Source: Bombyx mori (taxonomy: Eukaryota; Arthropoda; Insecta; Lepidoptera; Bombycidae). From it: DNA of 64,000 nucleotides. The notes under the pieces are model-generated. The model worked only from the letters and a program-made list of their open reading frames with translations. It did no database searches and was not told the DNA's origin. The DNA is taken from positions 5,298,231 through 5,362,230 of the forward strand of contig NC_085117.1 of the NCBI RefSeq assembly GCF_030269925.1, given 5' to 3'. Both the position numbers and the translations under genes were made by a program. The stretch's first letter is position 1. Each line of letters begins with the position of its first letter. Below, in pieces: positions 52,822 through 63,762 of this stretch.

Positions 52822-54095
52822 TACGAGGGCCGCACTAAAAGTTCCTGTCATATTAAAATCTTTTTAATTGAAAACTCCTTGGTTTTAAAAATCGAATAAG
52901 TACCATTTATTTATTTAAAAAAAGATTCTCGGTCTTGTCACGAGGTTTTGTCAAACTTGTTTAGTCGTTGAGAAAATGGAATTGACTCGAGAAAATTCAA
53001 GAGCGATGATTTATTATGACTTTCGAAGTGGTTTAACACAAAAACAGTGTGTTGACCGGATGATTACTGCATTTGGTGATGAAGCCCCATCCAAAACCAC
53101 AATTTATCGCTGGTTTGCTGAGTTTCAACGTGGACGTGTCAAGCTCAGTGATGATCCCCGTCAAGGTCGTCCAAAAACTGCAGTCACCCAAGAAAACTTT
53201 GATGCTGTGCGTAAGCTGATTGAGGAAGATCGACATGTGACATACCGCGAAATTCAGGCAACTTTAGACATTGGCATGAGTCAAATACAAATAATCTTGC
53301 ATGAACAATTAGGTGTAAAAAAGTTGTTTTCCCGATGGATACCGCATTCGCTCTGTGAAGAGCAAAAAGCGGCTCGCGTTACTTGGTGCGTCAGAACTCT
53401 CAAAAGATTCCACGCAGGATCCTCAAATGCTGTATACAACATTGTATCAGGTGACGAATCCTGGATATATGCGTACGAACCCGAAACAAAAAACCAGTCA
53501 CGAGTTTGGGTGTTCGAAAATGAGTTAAAGTCAATAAAAATTGTTCGTTCACGGAGTGTTGCAAAAAAAATGGTGGCCACGTTTGTCTCCAAAACCGGCC
53601 ATGTTACGACTATTCCTCTTGAGAGACAAAGAACGGTTAATGCAGAATGGTATGCTAGCATTTGTTTGCCACAGGTCGTTTCTGAACTCCGTAAAGAGAA
53701 CTGCAACCGCCGCATCATCCTCCATCACGACAATGTGAGTTCGCACACCGCGCCCAGAACAAAAGAGTTTTTAGAGCAAGAAAACATAGAATTATTAGAC
53801 CATCCACCGTACAGCCCCGACCTAAGCCCTAATGATTTCTATACTTTCCCTAAAATAAAGAATAAATTGCGTGGACAGAGATTTTCATCACCTGAAGAAG
53901 CTGTGGACGCCTACAAAACGGCCATTTTGGAGACCCCAACTTCCGAATGGAATGGTTGCTTCAATGATTGGTTCCATCGTATGGAAAAATGTGTCAAATT
54001 TCGCGGAGAATACTTCGAAAAGCAATAAATACATTTTTAAATAGTAATGTTGTGTCACTTCGGTAATTCCCGAAATTTTCAGTGCCGCCTATGTA
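52822..54095 (+). mobile_element. complete mariner transposon
   Basis: Ends are inverted repeats: TACGAGGGCCGCACTAAAAG (52822) and TACATAGGCGGCACTGAAAA read from the right (54095), at TA target dinucleotides. 1,274 bp in all, enclosing an uninterrupted transposase. The inverted repeats have diverged at several positions. Confidence 0.9.
52976..54028 (+). CDS. mariner transposase, full-length DD34D
   Basis: 350 residues with no stop or frameshift, the usual length for mariner transposases. The N-terminal helix-turn-helix half (about 1-115) recognises the inverted repeats. WIPH at 121-124 matches the conserved WVPHEL-type motif. The RNase H-like catalytic triad is D160 (SGDESWIYAY), D252 (ILHHDNVSSH) and D287 (YSPDLSPNDF), with 34 residues between the last two: DD34D. 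All three acidic residues are present, so the protein could be active, though key non-catalytic changes cannot be excluded by eye. The DLSPNDF signature may suggest the mori subfamily (Bmmar6-like). The start at ATG 52976 (GAGAAAATGG) gives the normal N-terminus MELTRENSRAMIYYDF. Confidence 0.93.
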   Translation: MELTRENSRAMIYYDFRSGLTQKQCVDRMITAFGDEAPSKTTIYRWFAEFQRGRVKLSDDPRQGRPKTAVTQENFDAVRKLIEEDRHVTYREIQATLDIGMSQIQIILHEQLGVKKLFSRWIPHSLCEEQKAARVTWCVRTLKRFHAGSSNAVYNIVSGDESWIYAYEPETKNQSRVWVFENELKSIKIVRSRSVAKKMVATFVSKTGHVTTIPLERQRTVNAEWYASICLPQVVSELRKENCNRRIILHHDNVSSHTAPRTKEFLEQENIELLDHPPYSPDLSPNDFYTFPKIKNKLRGQRFSSPEEAVDAYKTAILETPTSEWNGCFNDWFHRMEKCVKFRGEYFEKQ

Positions 54096-54264
54096 ATGAA
54101 CAAATCAGTCTGTTTGCTCTTTGGGTGGTAAATTACCATTTTACCTCGGTATTACCATCGTTCATTAAAAACACCAGCCGTGGTTTAGGGCTCCAGAGTG
54201 AAGAATCTTCTCGCATCGTATCAAGAATAGCTGATCTCTGCACAATGCCTCTAACCCACTCGAG

Positions 54265-54612
54265 CTCACAGCTCGCCTGGTGTTAAGTGGTTACCGGAGC
54301 CCATAGACATCTTCAACGTAAATGCCGCCACCCACCACGAGATATGAGTTCTCAGGTCTCAGTATAGTTACAACGGCTGCCCCGTGCAGACTCACAATTG
54401 ACGTCCTACCACCAGTATTAACACAAATTATAATTTTGCGGGTTTGATTTTTATTACACGATGTTATTCCTTCACCGTGGAAGTCAATCGTTAACATTTG
54501 TTAACTACGTATTTCATTATAAAAATTGGTACCCGCCTGCGGGATTCGAACACCGTTGCATCGCTACATACGAATGCACCGGACGTCTTATCCTTTAGGC
54601 CACGACGACTAA
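54265..54612 (-). mobile_element. Bm1 SINE, nearly full-length, with a deletion
   Basis: Carries both the 3' half (CCTGGTGTTAAGTGGTTACC) and the tRNA-like head (complement of GCGGGATTCGAACACCGTTG and TAAGACGTCCGGTGCATTCG-like). The middle, AGTATTAACACAAATTATAA and GCGGGTTTGATTTTTATTAC, joins them. About 65 bp between GCTGCCCC and GTGCAGACTC are absent. Confidence 0.85.
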
Positions 54613-54886
54613 TTACTTTCCACATAGTAAGTTTCAGTTAGCACACTAGCTTCCTAGTTTAACGTTCGCGTATCGATCGGAGGGCGTTGAACCCGGCAGA
54701 TGTGTGGCACCCTCGCAATGGGGGTGAGAAATCAACTAAGAAACCATAGTATTACAAAGCCGTAGAAGCGCGAACGGCTAATGACTTAGTGACTTAGATA
54801 GTGGAAACTATTATAGTGTAAACTTTGCTTTCAACAGCCAGGAAATAAATACACAGATTGAACTTGGAACGTGGAAGGCTTTAAGG
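54613..54886. other. no gene seen
   Basis: Short unassigned stretch. Confidence 0.4.
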
Positions 54887-55202
54887 GCAGTGCTTCCCAA
54901 ATTTTTTGCGCCATGCCTTACAATAACGTTTCTAAAAAAAATTATGCCCCCCATACATAATTTTTAACATTAAAAAATTGGTTTGTTCTCTTAAGAAACA
55001 TAAATGATGGGTTTTAAGTAGAAATCACTGTGAAATTGTTATCAGAACATAGTAAGTAATATTTCAAAACGTATAATAAAAACTTAAACTCAAATTCAAA
55101 ATAATTTTAATACAGATTTTCTGTATTAATTTAGTGCGATTGCCCCCCTTAATTATCAAATTGCTCCTTTGTGGGGCGTGGGTCCCACGTTGGGAAACAC
55201 CG
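54887..55202. mobile_element. hAT-type MITE
   Basis: Starts CAGTGCTTCCCAAA and ends with the complement of CGGTGTTTCCCAACGTGGGA, the typical hAT inverted-repeat sequence. Flanks CTTTAAGG and CTTTAGAC look like a decayed 8-bp target-site duplication. AT-rich interior, no ORF. Confidence 0.65.
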
Positions 55203-55365
55203 CTTTAGACGATGATGTAGTCCTAAGAAGAAATGCGATGGATTGCGTGAAAAACGATATGTGTAAGAGGGGAGTGAGCGAAGAAACGGTATATGATAGA
55301 GGAGTATGGAAGGAAAAGATATGTTGCGCCAACCCCAGGTGACTGGGAGAAGGGCAGGAGAACGA
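55203..55365 (+). mobile_element. RTE-type LINE ORF C-terminus, host of the hAT MITE
   Basis: The frame reads DDVVLRRNAMDCVKNDMCKR then GVSEETVYDRGVWKEKICCA NPR, the standard C-terminal end of an RTE-type endonuclease-reverse transcriptase. Confidence 0.75.
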
Positions 55366-55454
55366 TGATTGCGGTAGTTCACTTGTCACTATATTACTAT
55401 ATTTGTAACTCCAATTTTACAATTTTTAGGTATGTTTTTTTAATTTTATTTTTA

Positions 55455-55580
55455 AATTGCCCCTTGTGGGTAGACAAGCTCACGGTTCACCTGATGTTAA
55501 GTAGTTACCGGAACACATAGACATCTACAACGTAAATGCCGCACCTTGAGATATAAGTTCTAAGGTCTCAGTATAGTATG
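55455..55580 (-). mobile_element. Bm1 SINE fragment
   Basis: GTGGGTAGACAAGCTCACGG through AAGTTCTAAGGTCTCAGTAT. Confidence 0.8.
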
Positions 55581-55889
55581 TGCTGACTATAGACTATACC
55601 GCTTTTCTCTCCATTTTTTCCGACTACCGCCTTTTTTATTATATTTTGTCCCCACTACTGCTAATGCTCCCATCAACAGTGTTGCCATATGGAAAACCGA
55701 AAATTGTTTAATTTTAACATGATAACTATTATGTCATAGTTATTTTAGAACAAACCTTACACTAGTTGTTCATTGCCTTTGTGGGCAAACGCGCATACGC
55801 TATGCGATGGTTAGTAGTCGCGGTCGCTCGTGGACATCAACAACGTCCCCAGTAGATAGGTCGTGTTCATTCTTTCTACTAGCAAACGT

Positions 55890-56047
55890 TTCCCGGTGGT
55901 TGGGCGTGTAATGAACCCGCACGGGTAGGCACCATCGCCCTGCCTATTTCTGCCGCGAAGCAGTAATTCGTTTCGGTTTTGAAGGGTGGGGCATTTGTAC
56001 TGTAAAAACTGAGACCTTAGAATGTCTATGGGCTCCGGTAACCATTG
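55890..56047 (+). mobile_element. Bm1 SINE, internally deleted
   Basis: GTGGTTGGGCGTGTAATGAA, GCAGTAATTCGTTTCGGTTT; jumps from ACCTTAGAA to TGTCTATGGGCTCCGGTAAC. Confidence 0.8.
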
Positions 56048-56589
56048 TTGGAGATCAAATGAAATTCGTAACAACGTAAATATAGCGATATGGAATATGG
56101 CGGCGTTTTTCTTTATACACCCTAAGCCTCGTAAAGGAATACATTTTCAAATTTGTTAATGCGTCGCTTTTTTGAGGTTTCTCGAGTTAAGTAATTGAAA
56201 AATTGCAGTAATTTCAGTTTCCTTTCGGGAAGATTCGGCGGGCGACCGTTGGTGGCCATTGTTGCTTCGTTCGAAATTCAAAGGCCCAAGCGGTCTTTGT
56301 TCGGAGGAGTTCCAAATTCGAAAATTACATTTATTATTTTAATAGTGGCGGCGCTGTTCTCTACCGCCTTCGGATATTAAATGTTTGTACTAACATAATG
56401 AACAGATATTTAAGGCGCAGTGTACACTAATTTAAATGTTCTACACAAGTGGCACGACATAAAGTTCAAAATCGCATATCACAGAGTAGATTATGCTTAA
56501 CCTGTACCACAAATATCTATATATTAATACGTGAAGTAAAAACTTTGTAACTCATTTTACGGAAATTGTGCGGATAGAGGAGCATAAAA
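56048..56589. other. no confident gene
   Basis: A plus-strand frame at 56195-56380 ends with a hydrophobic run ITFIILIVAALFSTAFGY but has no start context or splice support. Confidence 0.4.
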
Positions 56590-57217
56590 TTTCCCACACT
56601 TATCTGATCTATACAAATAAATAAAATTGGAGTGTCTGTTAATAATAATAAAATAACCACTTTTTACTAAATGCGTAAGTATGTATACCACCGTACATAT
56701 AACAAAAAAAAAATTTGTTTGTTGCCTGTCTGTATGTCTGTCCGTCTGTTTGTTACGGCTAATCTCTGGAACGGATGGACCGATTTTGACGAGATTTTCA
56801 CTGATAAGTAGCTTATGATATAAGGAGTAACTTAGGCTACTTTTTTTAGACTAGCCCCCCGGGGTCACCCGCGGTACGACAATAACCGCGGGTAGCATCG
56901 CGGGACCAGTATAGAATATAGAGAGGGAGTGCAGGGTGGTAATATTTTTTTTAATTATGCAAAAAAATACATAAAAATAATATTACGCATACATTATGAC
57001 ACACATGCTTAAGTAAGTATTCTTTTGTTTTTTGTTTAAAGTCTGATCAAATTGAGAATACATTAATATTGTTTGTCTTTAATATTATTTGTCTATAGTG
57101 TACTCTTGGCGAAATCTGTAATTATAGATGTCTCTGACATTAGAACCATAATAATGTTCAAGCATATAATTGCAATTAATTATAGTTAAATTTTGACTTC
57201 TGGGTTACCACTAGTAT
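56590..57217 (-). mobile_element. RTE-like repeat, long composite copy
   Basis: Complement of the 38975-39735 type: CGTCTGTTTGTTACGGCTAA, GGTCACCCGCGGTACGACAA and CTTGGCGAAATCTGTAATTA. Confidence 0.65.
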
Positions 57218-57542
57218 TTTTAAACACATGAGCTTAATAAATGTGATACAAAAAACACCAGTCGATCGATAAAACACAACAAACGATTACCACGCAACTA
57301 TCGCTTTTATACTCACGAAATAGACTTGCTTTTTGCGTGTCATTACAGACCCCTGGATTACAGCAGGTGCTGCTGTTGAGCCCCGATCGAGGACTATTGT
57401 CTGTCTCTTCGAGCTCGTGAATGGAACGTCTAAAATTGGCATAGATCTGTGGTTTTTTTTTTTGGGGTATCTAATACTATAGATGAGCAGGAAAACGAAT
57501 GGGACGGTAGTAGTCAATTTGTGTCCTATGTGCTCAGTGAGA

Positions 57543-57650
57543 GTTTTTTAACGTTCTCGATCGCGTAAAAGTTAACTCGAAACTTGTATGGAGTTGGAAC
57601 GTTTGCCTACGTTTGCCGCTAGGGTGCCGCTGTCCCAATTGCATAATATC
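57543..57650 (+). repeat. copy of the 4923 MITE-like family
   Basis: GTTTTTTAACGTTCTCGATC through GTTTGCCGCTAGGGTGCCGC; right inverted end absent. Confidence 0.65.
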
Positions 57651-57854
57651 TCAATGTTTTGTTATTTTATACAACTATACTAACTACGTAGCAAAATCCG
57701 GCACTGCTCCGTTAACAATATCGCAAATAAATTGCCAATAACTGTACCTAGTCTAACAGTATAGGATGGTTTAGACGGTAGGCATTGCCAACATCCATGA
57801 GCAATGACCGTTGTCAGGTAGGTCGTATCCTCAACAAAAACAATGGGAAAATAC

Positions 57855-58042
57855 ATTAGTAGGACGTTTGATAAACGTATCGGTTCGAAGGGTGGAGCAG
57901 CCGTTGTGCTGTAAAAACTGAGACCTTAGAACTCTTGTCTTAAGGTGAATGCCGGCGTTTACGTTGCTGATGTCTATGAGTTCCAATGACCACTTAACAT
58001 CAAATGGGACGAGCGTCCACACTTGTCAGCAATAATAAAAAA
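57855..58042 (+). mobile_element. Bm1 SINE, degenerate 3' part
   Basis: TATCGGTTCGAAGGGTGGAG, CTGAGACCTTAGAACTCTTG and CCACTTAACATCAAATGGGA. Confidence 0.75.
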
Positions 58043-58254
58043 TCACGACTTTTACGCGTCCTAAAATTTGTTCAAATACTTCCTCACTAACCTAGCAGAG
58101 GTTGACGGTAGCGTATGTACCTTAACGACTATCTATAAAATCAGTACTGCCAACAGAGGGTTTAAAAAAAAAGAATCATAAACAAAGCGCGTTTGAAAAA
58201 AGAACACGTAGCGATGGCGGGCGGCGTCCGTTGTGGTATGTCGACTATTTTTTT

Positions 58255-58452
58255 TCCTACCTAAAGTGATGGTCTAGAGAGACCATATCAGCGTAACCTT
58301 AACTAGTAGTTGAGCTCACGGGGCTCAAACCTGACGATGTTGCTAACACGAACCCTATCAAGAGCCGTGCTTCGCACAGTCTACCACCGGATCGGAAACG
58401 CGACCCGCTGAGAAGATCCGGCGAGAAACTCAATGGACTGTGTCTGTGGGGT
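58255..58452 (-). mobile_element. jockey-like LINE 3' UTR
   Basis: GTAACCTTAACTAGTAGTTG, AAGAGCCGTGCTTCGCACAG and GAGAAGATCCGGCGAGAAAC. Confidence 0.8.
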
Positions 58453-59367
58453 ATTTCCACAGAGAGGTTTAGACGCTTCAAATTGTCTTCCCAACGCTTT
58501 GGTTCGAAGGAACATCAAGCGAATTAAAAGTTCAGTTTAGGGTCCTTATTCGCGTTATCACTTTTCGCCGATCAAAATAAAAAGCGACCCAATTATCATA
58601 TTCGTGCCTAAAAATGTATCTAATAGCGGACCATCCAACTAAAAATAGAAAATAAATTTTAATAAATTTGAATTAAAAATAGTGTATGAAAAAATGATTT
58701 TGTTGTAAAAAAAGCGTGAGGTGCATGGTAGAAATAGTTATAAATATTTTGATAATATACTGAAAAGAATTTATTAGAATTTTATTTTTAAACTATTATT
58801 TATTTTTCATTTTTTAGTCGAATTTCAATTTTTACAATTTTTTTTTAATTGTTCAAAAATTTCATCTGAATTTATCCGAGACATAGGTGATCGGCGCGCC
58901 TGGTAGTTAGTTTCCCTTGGTCTTGACGCAGATACTCTGGAACAAAAAATCGCTAATCCTGATTATCTTAGTAAGGATAACGGATCAAACTTTTTAAAAT
59001 ATTGAATTGTCATCGGTCCTTAATAAGTATGCAATATTCCGAGTTAATCAGACGTTTTGAAGGGGATCAAAATAAAGTTCAAAGATTCCGTTACATACTA
59101 ACATACGTATGAAGCTAATAAAAGCGTAATAAAATTATTCCAATACTTACGTATCCCACCGAATATCCTTTGTGAGCGCGTCGTCAAATAAACTAATAAA
59201 AACTGTAAAATAGACCATATTACAACTACGCCTAAAGTATGTTTTGATTTTGTCACGCACGGAACCTGTAATGGCGTTTATGGAAAATTATCATTTCACA
59301 TCCGCGTGTATTAGAGGTGTATTTAAGGAAAATGTATCCCGCAAATAAAGAGCTTTTACTGTAAACA
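58453..59367. other. no gene seen; AT-rich
   Basis: Nothing recognised on either strand. Confidence 0.5.
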
Positions 59368-59613
59368 CTGGTGGTAGGACTTCTTGTGAGTCTGCGCGGG
59401 TAGGTACCACCACCCTGCCTATTTCTGCCGTGAATCAGTAATGCGTTTCGGTTTGAAGGGTGGGGCAGCCGTTGCGTTGTAACTATGCTGAGATTTTAGA
59501 ACTTATAATATGTCAAGGTAGGTGGCGCATTTACGTTGTAGATGTCCATTGGCTCCAGTAACCAGTTAACACCAGGTGGGCTGTGAGCTGGTCCAGCCAT
59601 ATAAGCATTAAAA
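59368..59613 (+). mobile_element. Bm1 SINE 3' part
   Basis: CTGGTGGTAGGACTTCTTGT through CCATATAAGCATTAAAAAAA. Core well preserved. Confidence 0.9.
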
Positions 59614-60711
59614 AAACATGTTGAAAGCACATCAATAGCGCCCTCATTGTATGTACGTACCAAATAAGTGTTATTTCAAATCGAATAGTACCACTTATTG
59701 TCGATTGAGACGGCTTACGCGCTCTTGAAAGCCAACGGTGACCGCTTACCGTCCGGACTGCAAACCTCGAAGCCAATAAAACAACACTGAAATATGTTTC
59801 GCTTCTCTCTCGCTCTCACTACATACATCTGTCTCGCTCTGACCTCACACATTCCTCTCCACTCGCATATTATGTCATGTTACGCGTTAGACGCGCCTTT
59901 TGTTAGTACCAAGAAACATCACGGTGGAAATTTCGGAGCGGGGTAGACAGTGAATCTTCCGTCTTTCCGTCTATGCCAACCGCTGTCCCACCCTTCAATT
60001 CAGGGCTTAGTATTCGTGGCAGAAATATGCAAGATAGTGGTCTCGCTCCGGATCACAACCTAACGGTTCAAAATCTAAGCAATAAAATAAAAAAAATATT
60101 ACAAAACCTGAATCGTCTCCCAGCCAACACTCCCCAATCTGCAATCTCGATAAAGGCATCATTAGCACTAAACATACTATAACGGGTCAAATGATCCATT
60201 TTCAACTTTGGGCATTGAAAATGCACGTGTACCATTTTATTGCTTTTGCAAATTTGACTTCACGAATTTTTCTTACCATTTAATTTACAGTTGTTATACA
60301 TTATTTTTTTGCTTTGTTTCGGTTTTTTTGAGTAATACTTGTCGTATACCGTTATCTACCCGCTATGGTAGAAATAGGTAGGTACTAGTAAGTGTTGGTA
60401 TGATTTGGTATGATTAGTGTTAATGGGTAGTTTTCAAATTTGGGGCCAAAAGCGAGTTATTTGATTTAAATCTCATAACCTTACCGTTACCGTAAATATA
60501 AGTACAGTAAATTCGTTGTCATGACAACAGGCAGGTGGTCCTATAACTATATATTCGTAAACATTGTTAAATTAAAAGCTATACATTACCAACTACCCCA
60601 AATCTCATTCGTATCACTGGTCCGAAATTAAAATTCTAACTTGTTTGTTATTTTTTCAGTAATGCGTGTTGAAATTTGGAAATTTTATTTAATCAGTATA
60701 TAACACAACTA
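59614..60711. other. no gene seen; one degenerate Bm1 scrap
   Basis: 59975-60085 shows rearranged Bm1 pieces (ACCGCTGTCCCACCCTTCAA and AATCTAAGCAATAAAATAAA). The rest is unassigned. Confidence 0.4.
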
Positions 60712-60915
60712 CCGACCCGCCCTCGCTTCGCTTCGGAAACTGTAATTTATTATTGATTTCTCCACTATTTAATGGATGTTATTATACATATAAACCTTTC
60801 TCTTCAATCACCTTATTAAAAAAAACGCATCATAATCCATTGCGTAGTTTTAAAGATTTAAGCATACATAGGGATATAGGGACAGAGAAAGCGACTTCGT
60901 TTTATACTATGTAGT
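60712..60915 (+). mobile_element. 'GCGACCCGCCCTCGC' family, subtype 2
   Basis: ACCGACCCGCCCTCGCTTCG through GGATATAGGGACAGAGAAAG; inverted relative of 30346-30562. Confidence 0.75.
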
Positions 60916-61585
60916 GATAATAAAGGGAAACTAACTGGATATTAGAACATTATTAAAAACAAAACAAGTACGATTTCTAAGCTTTTTAAAAAAGTTCGTT
61001 ATCAAATGCGTAAAATGAAAAATATAAATGAATATTATACAATATTATTATTAAATGTGTGATTGAGACTTAATTGTGATAAAGCATTTTTTTTATTCTG
61101 TACACGCCTAAATTAAAAAAAATGTCGAAAATTACAGAAAGTTTAAATTGATGAAATCGTAACTTTTTTGGCCGCAAAATTGAAAACGACCCTATTAATG
61201 CTCTCACTAACACAACACTCCAGTCGCCTTGGCTTCGGGAACACCCATAGCGAACACCATAAACCTTAGCGAGAAAGGTCAGGCGAGTCGTAAATAAATA
61301 TTTTAATATTCACACGGCGATTACCTGCTCGTGTCTATGATCTAATAGGAAGTGGCGTCATCAGCTCGGATGACCGGTATTACGCGTTGCCCTGAGCTCG
61401 GGAATGTCGCAAACGCAGCGTCCGTCACCGGGTCGTTATTACGGAACCTGAACTTATTGTGGAATGTCGCTTCAAATGTTATTTTTATTGGTATTGATCG
61501 ACCGCTTTAAGACACATAAACAATTGCTAAGCAATTTCTTAGAAGGTTAAATCGCTGAGATTTTATAGGTCTTTAGAGAGAGAAC
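60916..61585. other. no gene seen
   Basis: AT-rich to 61190, GC-richer to 61450; no ORF or recognised repeat. Confidence 0.45.
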
Positions 61586-61985
61586 ATTTCGATAAAGCGG
61601 CACGACACGAGAACCCTCTCATCGTGGCCGCCGGTAACTACATAGCCGATCCCGCGGACCGAATGATTAACAGTCGACGTCGCCCTAAACACGTCATTAC
61701 GGATCCTCCCGATCCATTAACGGTGTTTTTAGGTACCACAAGCACCGGTCACCGTCCTCGCCGAACCCGTCGATGGCGATGAAGGGCTCGACGATTAAAG
61801 TAACCCACAGACACAACGCACTGTGTTTCTCGCCGGATCTTCTCAGCGGGTCGCGTTTCCCATCCGGTGGTAGATTCTGCGAAGCACGGCTCTTGCTAGG
61901 GTTCGTGTTAGCAACGTCATCAGGTTTGAGCCCCGTGTGAGTTCACCTGTTAATTCGGCGAATCTAGAATAACCCCTCGAGGTTT
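61586..61985 (+). mobile_element. jockey-like LINE 3' end
   Basis: Codes FDKAARHENPLIVAAGNYIA through VFLGTTSTGHRPRRTRRW, then an in-frame TGA and TAA (61797-61799), followed by the canonical 3' UTR to about 61985. Confidence 0.85.
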
Positions 61986-62107
61986 TTTACTCGAGGTAAT
62001 TTTACTCGAGGTAATTTAGAGAAACTCTGGAAAATATTAAAATATAGCAGGTATGTTGCGGCGTACTATTTGACAATAAATTATTATAGAAAATATGGTA
62101 AATTTTA

Positions 62108-62352
62108 CTGGTGGAAGGACCTGTTGTGAGTCCGCACGGGTAGGTACCACCGCCCTGCCTATTTCTGCCGTGAAGCAATGTGTTTCGGTTTGAAGGGTGG
62201 GGCAGCTGTCGTAACTACACTGAGACCTTAGAACTTACATCTGAAGGTGTGTGGCGCATTTACGTTGTAGATGTCTATGGGCTCCGGTAACCACTTAACA
62301 CTATATGGGCTGTGAGCTCGTCCACCCATTTGAGCAATAAAATAAAAAAAAA
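62108..62352 (+). mobile_element. Bm1 SINE 3' part
   Basis: ACTGGTGGAAGGACCTGTTG through CCATTTGAGCAATAAAATAA. Confidence 0.9.
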
Positions 62353-62704
62353 CAGTCTTCTTTCTATACGGAACCGAATTTCGTCTTTGAGTCAATAGAA
62401 CTATGGTACTTTCTATTTATTCTTCGCTCAAGAAAAATCTTCCGGAAACTAGTCCCGTTCGAAATTCGAATCTCAACGTTCGCGCCAGTGCGCGTCCAAA
62501 CGACAAAATCGGTAACAGTTCCGAATTTGAATTTTAACTTTGGAAAGTGTCCGTAAATAGGTAGGTATTCGATTTTTGAAATTAATTCTCGTTTTCTGCT
62601 TTTTTTTTCTTCTATTAATTCACGCGGCTTATATTATGGTATGCCTGTATTAATGTGAGATTTATACATTGCGAGGGATGAAATGCTATTTTGTTCAAGC
62701 GACA
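62353..62704. other. no gene seen
   Basis: No feature recognised. Confidence 0.5.
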
Positions 62705-62910
62705 TTTATCTTTAAAGGTTAAAGGTGCGTTTTATTTGGAATCAGCATCAACAGTTCTATGTTTTTAATTGAACTTCAGTTAAGTTTATTCCGTTTAAAT
62801 AGCTGAAGATGATTTTTTTTGTTATGATTTTTTTGCCAAATTTTAAACTTTAAATGACTCTTCTTTGAAGTTGCTTATCGCAGTTACCTTTCACCCCTCG
62901 ATATGTTATA
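62705..62910 (+). repeat. dispersed repeat shared with 52541-52735
   Basis: TTTATTTGGAATCAGCATCA, TTTAAATAGCTGAAGATG and CTTTCACCCCTCGATATG. Confidence 0.75.
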
Positions 62911-63329
62911 TCTGTGTTATTTCCGAATTGCAATGTGATTATTAGCACAAGGTTAGTTTATCTTTGCCGACAATGACTTATGTTAATTTAAATGCTTGTT
63001 TTGCGATCAAACTCACTCTATACCCCGACAGGAGTCAATATGGGTCACTTGAAACATGAGGTCCAAGTCTAACAACGTGCAAACCGGCATTAATACTAAC
63101 TACTTCCTTGCAAAATGACGTCATTAAATGTCTTACGACACATGATGGAAGAGATGAGGTGGCTGCTCTGAGACATTCATGCATCTTAAAGTTCACGTAG
63201 CTTAAACAAACATGATTGTGCCAGCGGCGTTAAGATGTGTAAGTACGTCTGTATGCTGAGCTGTGTGCTTTGGGAGCAATATGAGGAACAATCCCGTAGA
63301 ATCTGCTGAATCTTTTTTTTATGAAGGAA
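62911..63329. other. no gene seen
   Basis: No feature recognised. Confidence 0.5.
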
Positions 63330-63480
63330 GGATTACTGGCTTTTCCGATTACACCAGGACAGGCGGGCGAGCATAAGCTCAGCCAGGAGAGGTGAGATTC
63401 GCTAGCAACTGCCCGAGCGTCTCCGAAAGAGACCTAACAACTCAAGGACAGCTGCTCCGCGAATGCATCCACTACTGGAA
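63330..63480 (-). mobile_element. jockey-like LINE 3' UTR, variant subtype
   Basis: GCAACTGCCCGAGCGTCTCC and GACCTAACAACTCAAGGACA match the inverted copy at 31860. Confidence 0.65.
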
Positions 63481-63524
63481 CGTTGGATCTGCTCAGAACA
63501 GTAGCGATTTAGACTACCCTGTTT

Positions 63525-63645
63525 CAACGGTAGGCAGCGGCTTTGCTTCGCCGCTGGGGTTGCTGAAATCCATCGGCGACGGTAACCACTCACCATTAGT
63601 TGGGCCGTATGCTCGTCTGCCTATAAGTGCCATAAAGAAAGAAAT
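63525..63645 (+). mobile_element. LINE 3' end scrap
   Basis: GGTAACCACTCACCATTAGT and GTATGCTCGTCTGCCTATAA; inverted relative of 33195-33260. Confidence 0.6.
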
Positions 63646-63719
63646 ACTGTTAATTTGTCTGTACGAAGGCTAGACTCGTGTTTGGATGACATGCTTGTGT
63701 TCACGATCAGTTCGAATAT

Positions 63720-63726
63720 AGAGGGA

Positions 63727-63762
<36 letters not shown>
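63720..63762. repeat. (GA)n microsatellite
   Basis: GA dinucleotide run preceded by GGGAGA units. Confidence 0.95.

Noticed and set aside
56195..56380. Small plus-strand frame ending in a hydrophobic segment
   Set aside because: No start context, no splice support; could be chance in a repeat-derived stretch.
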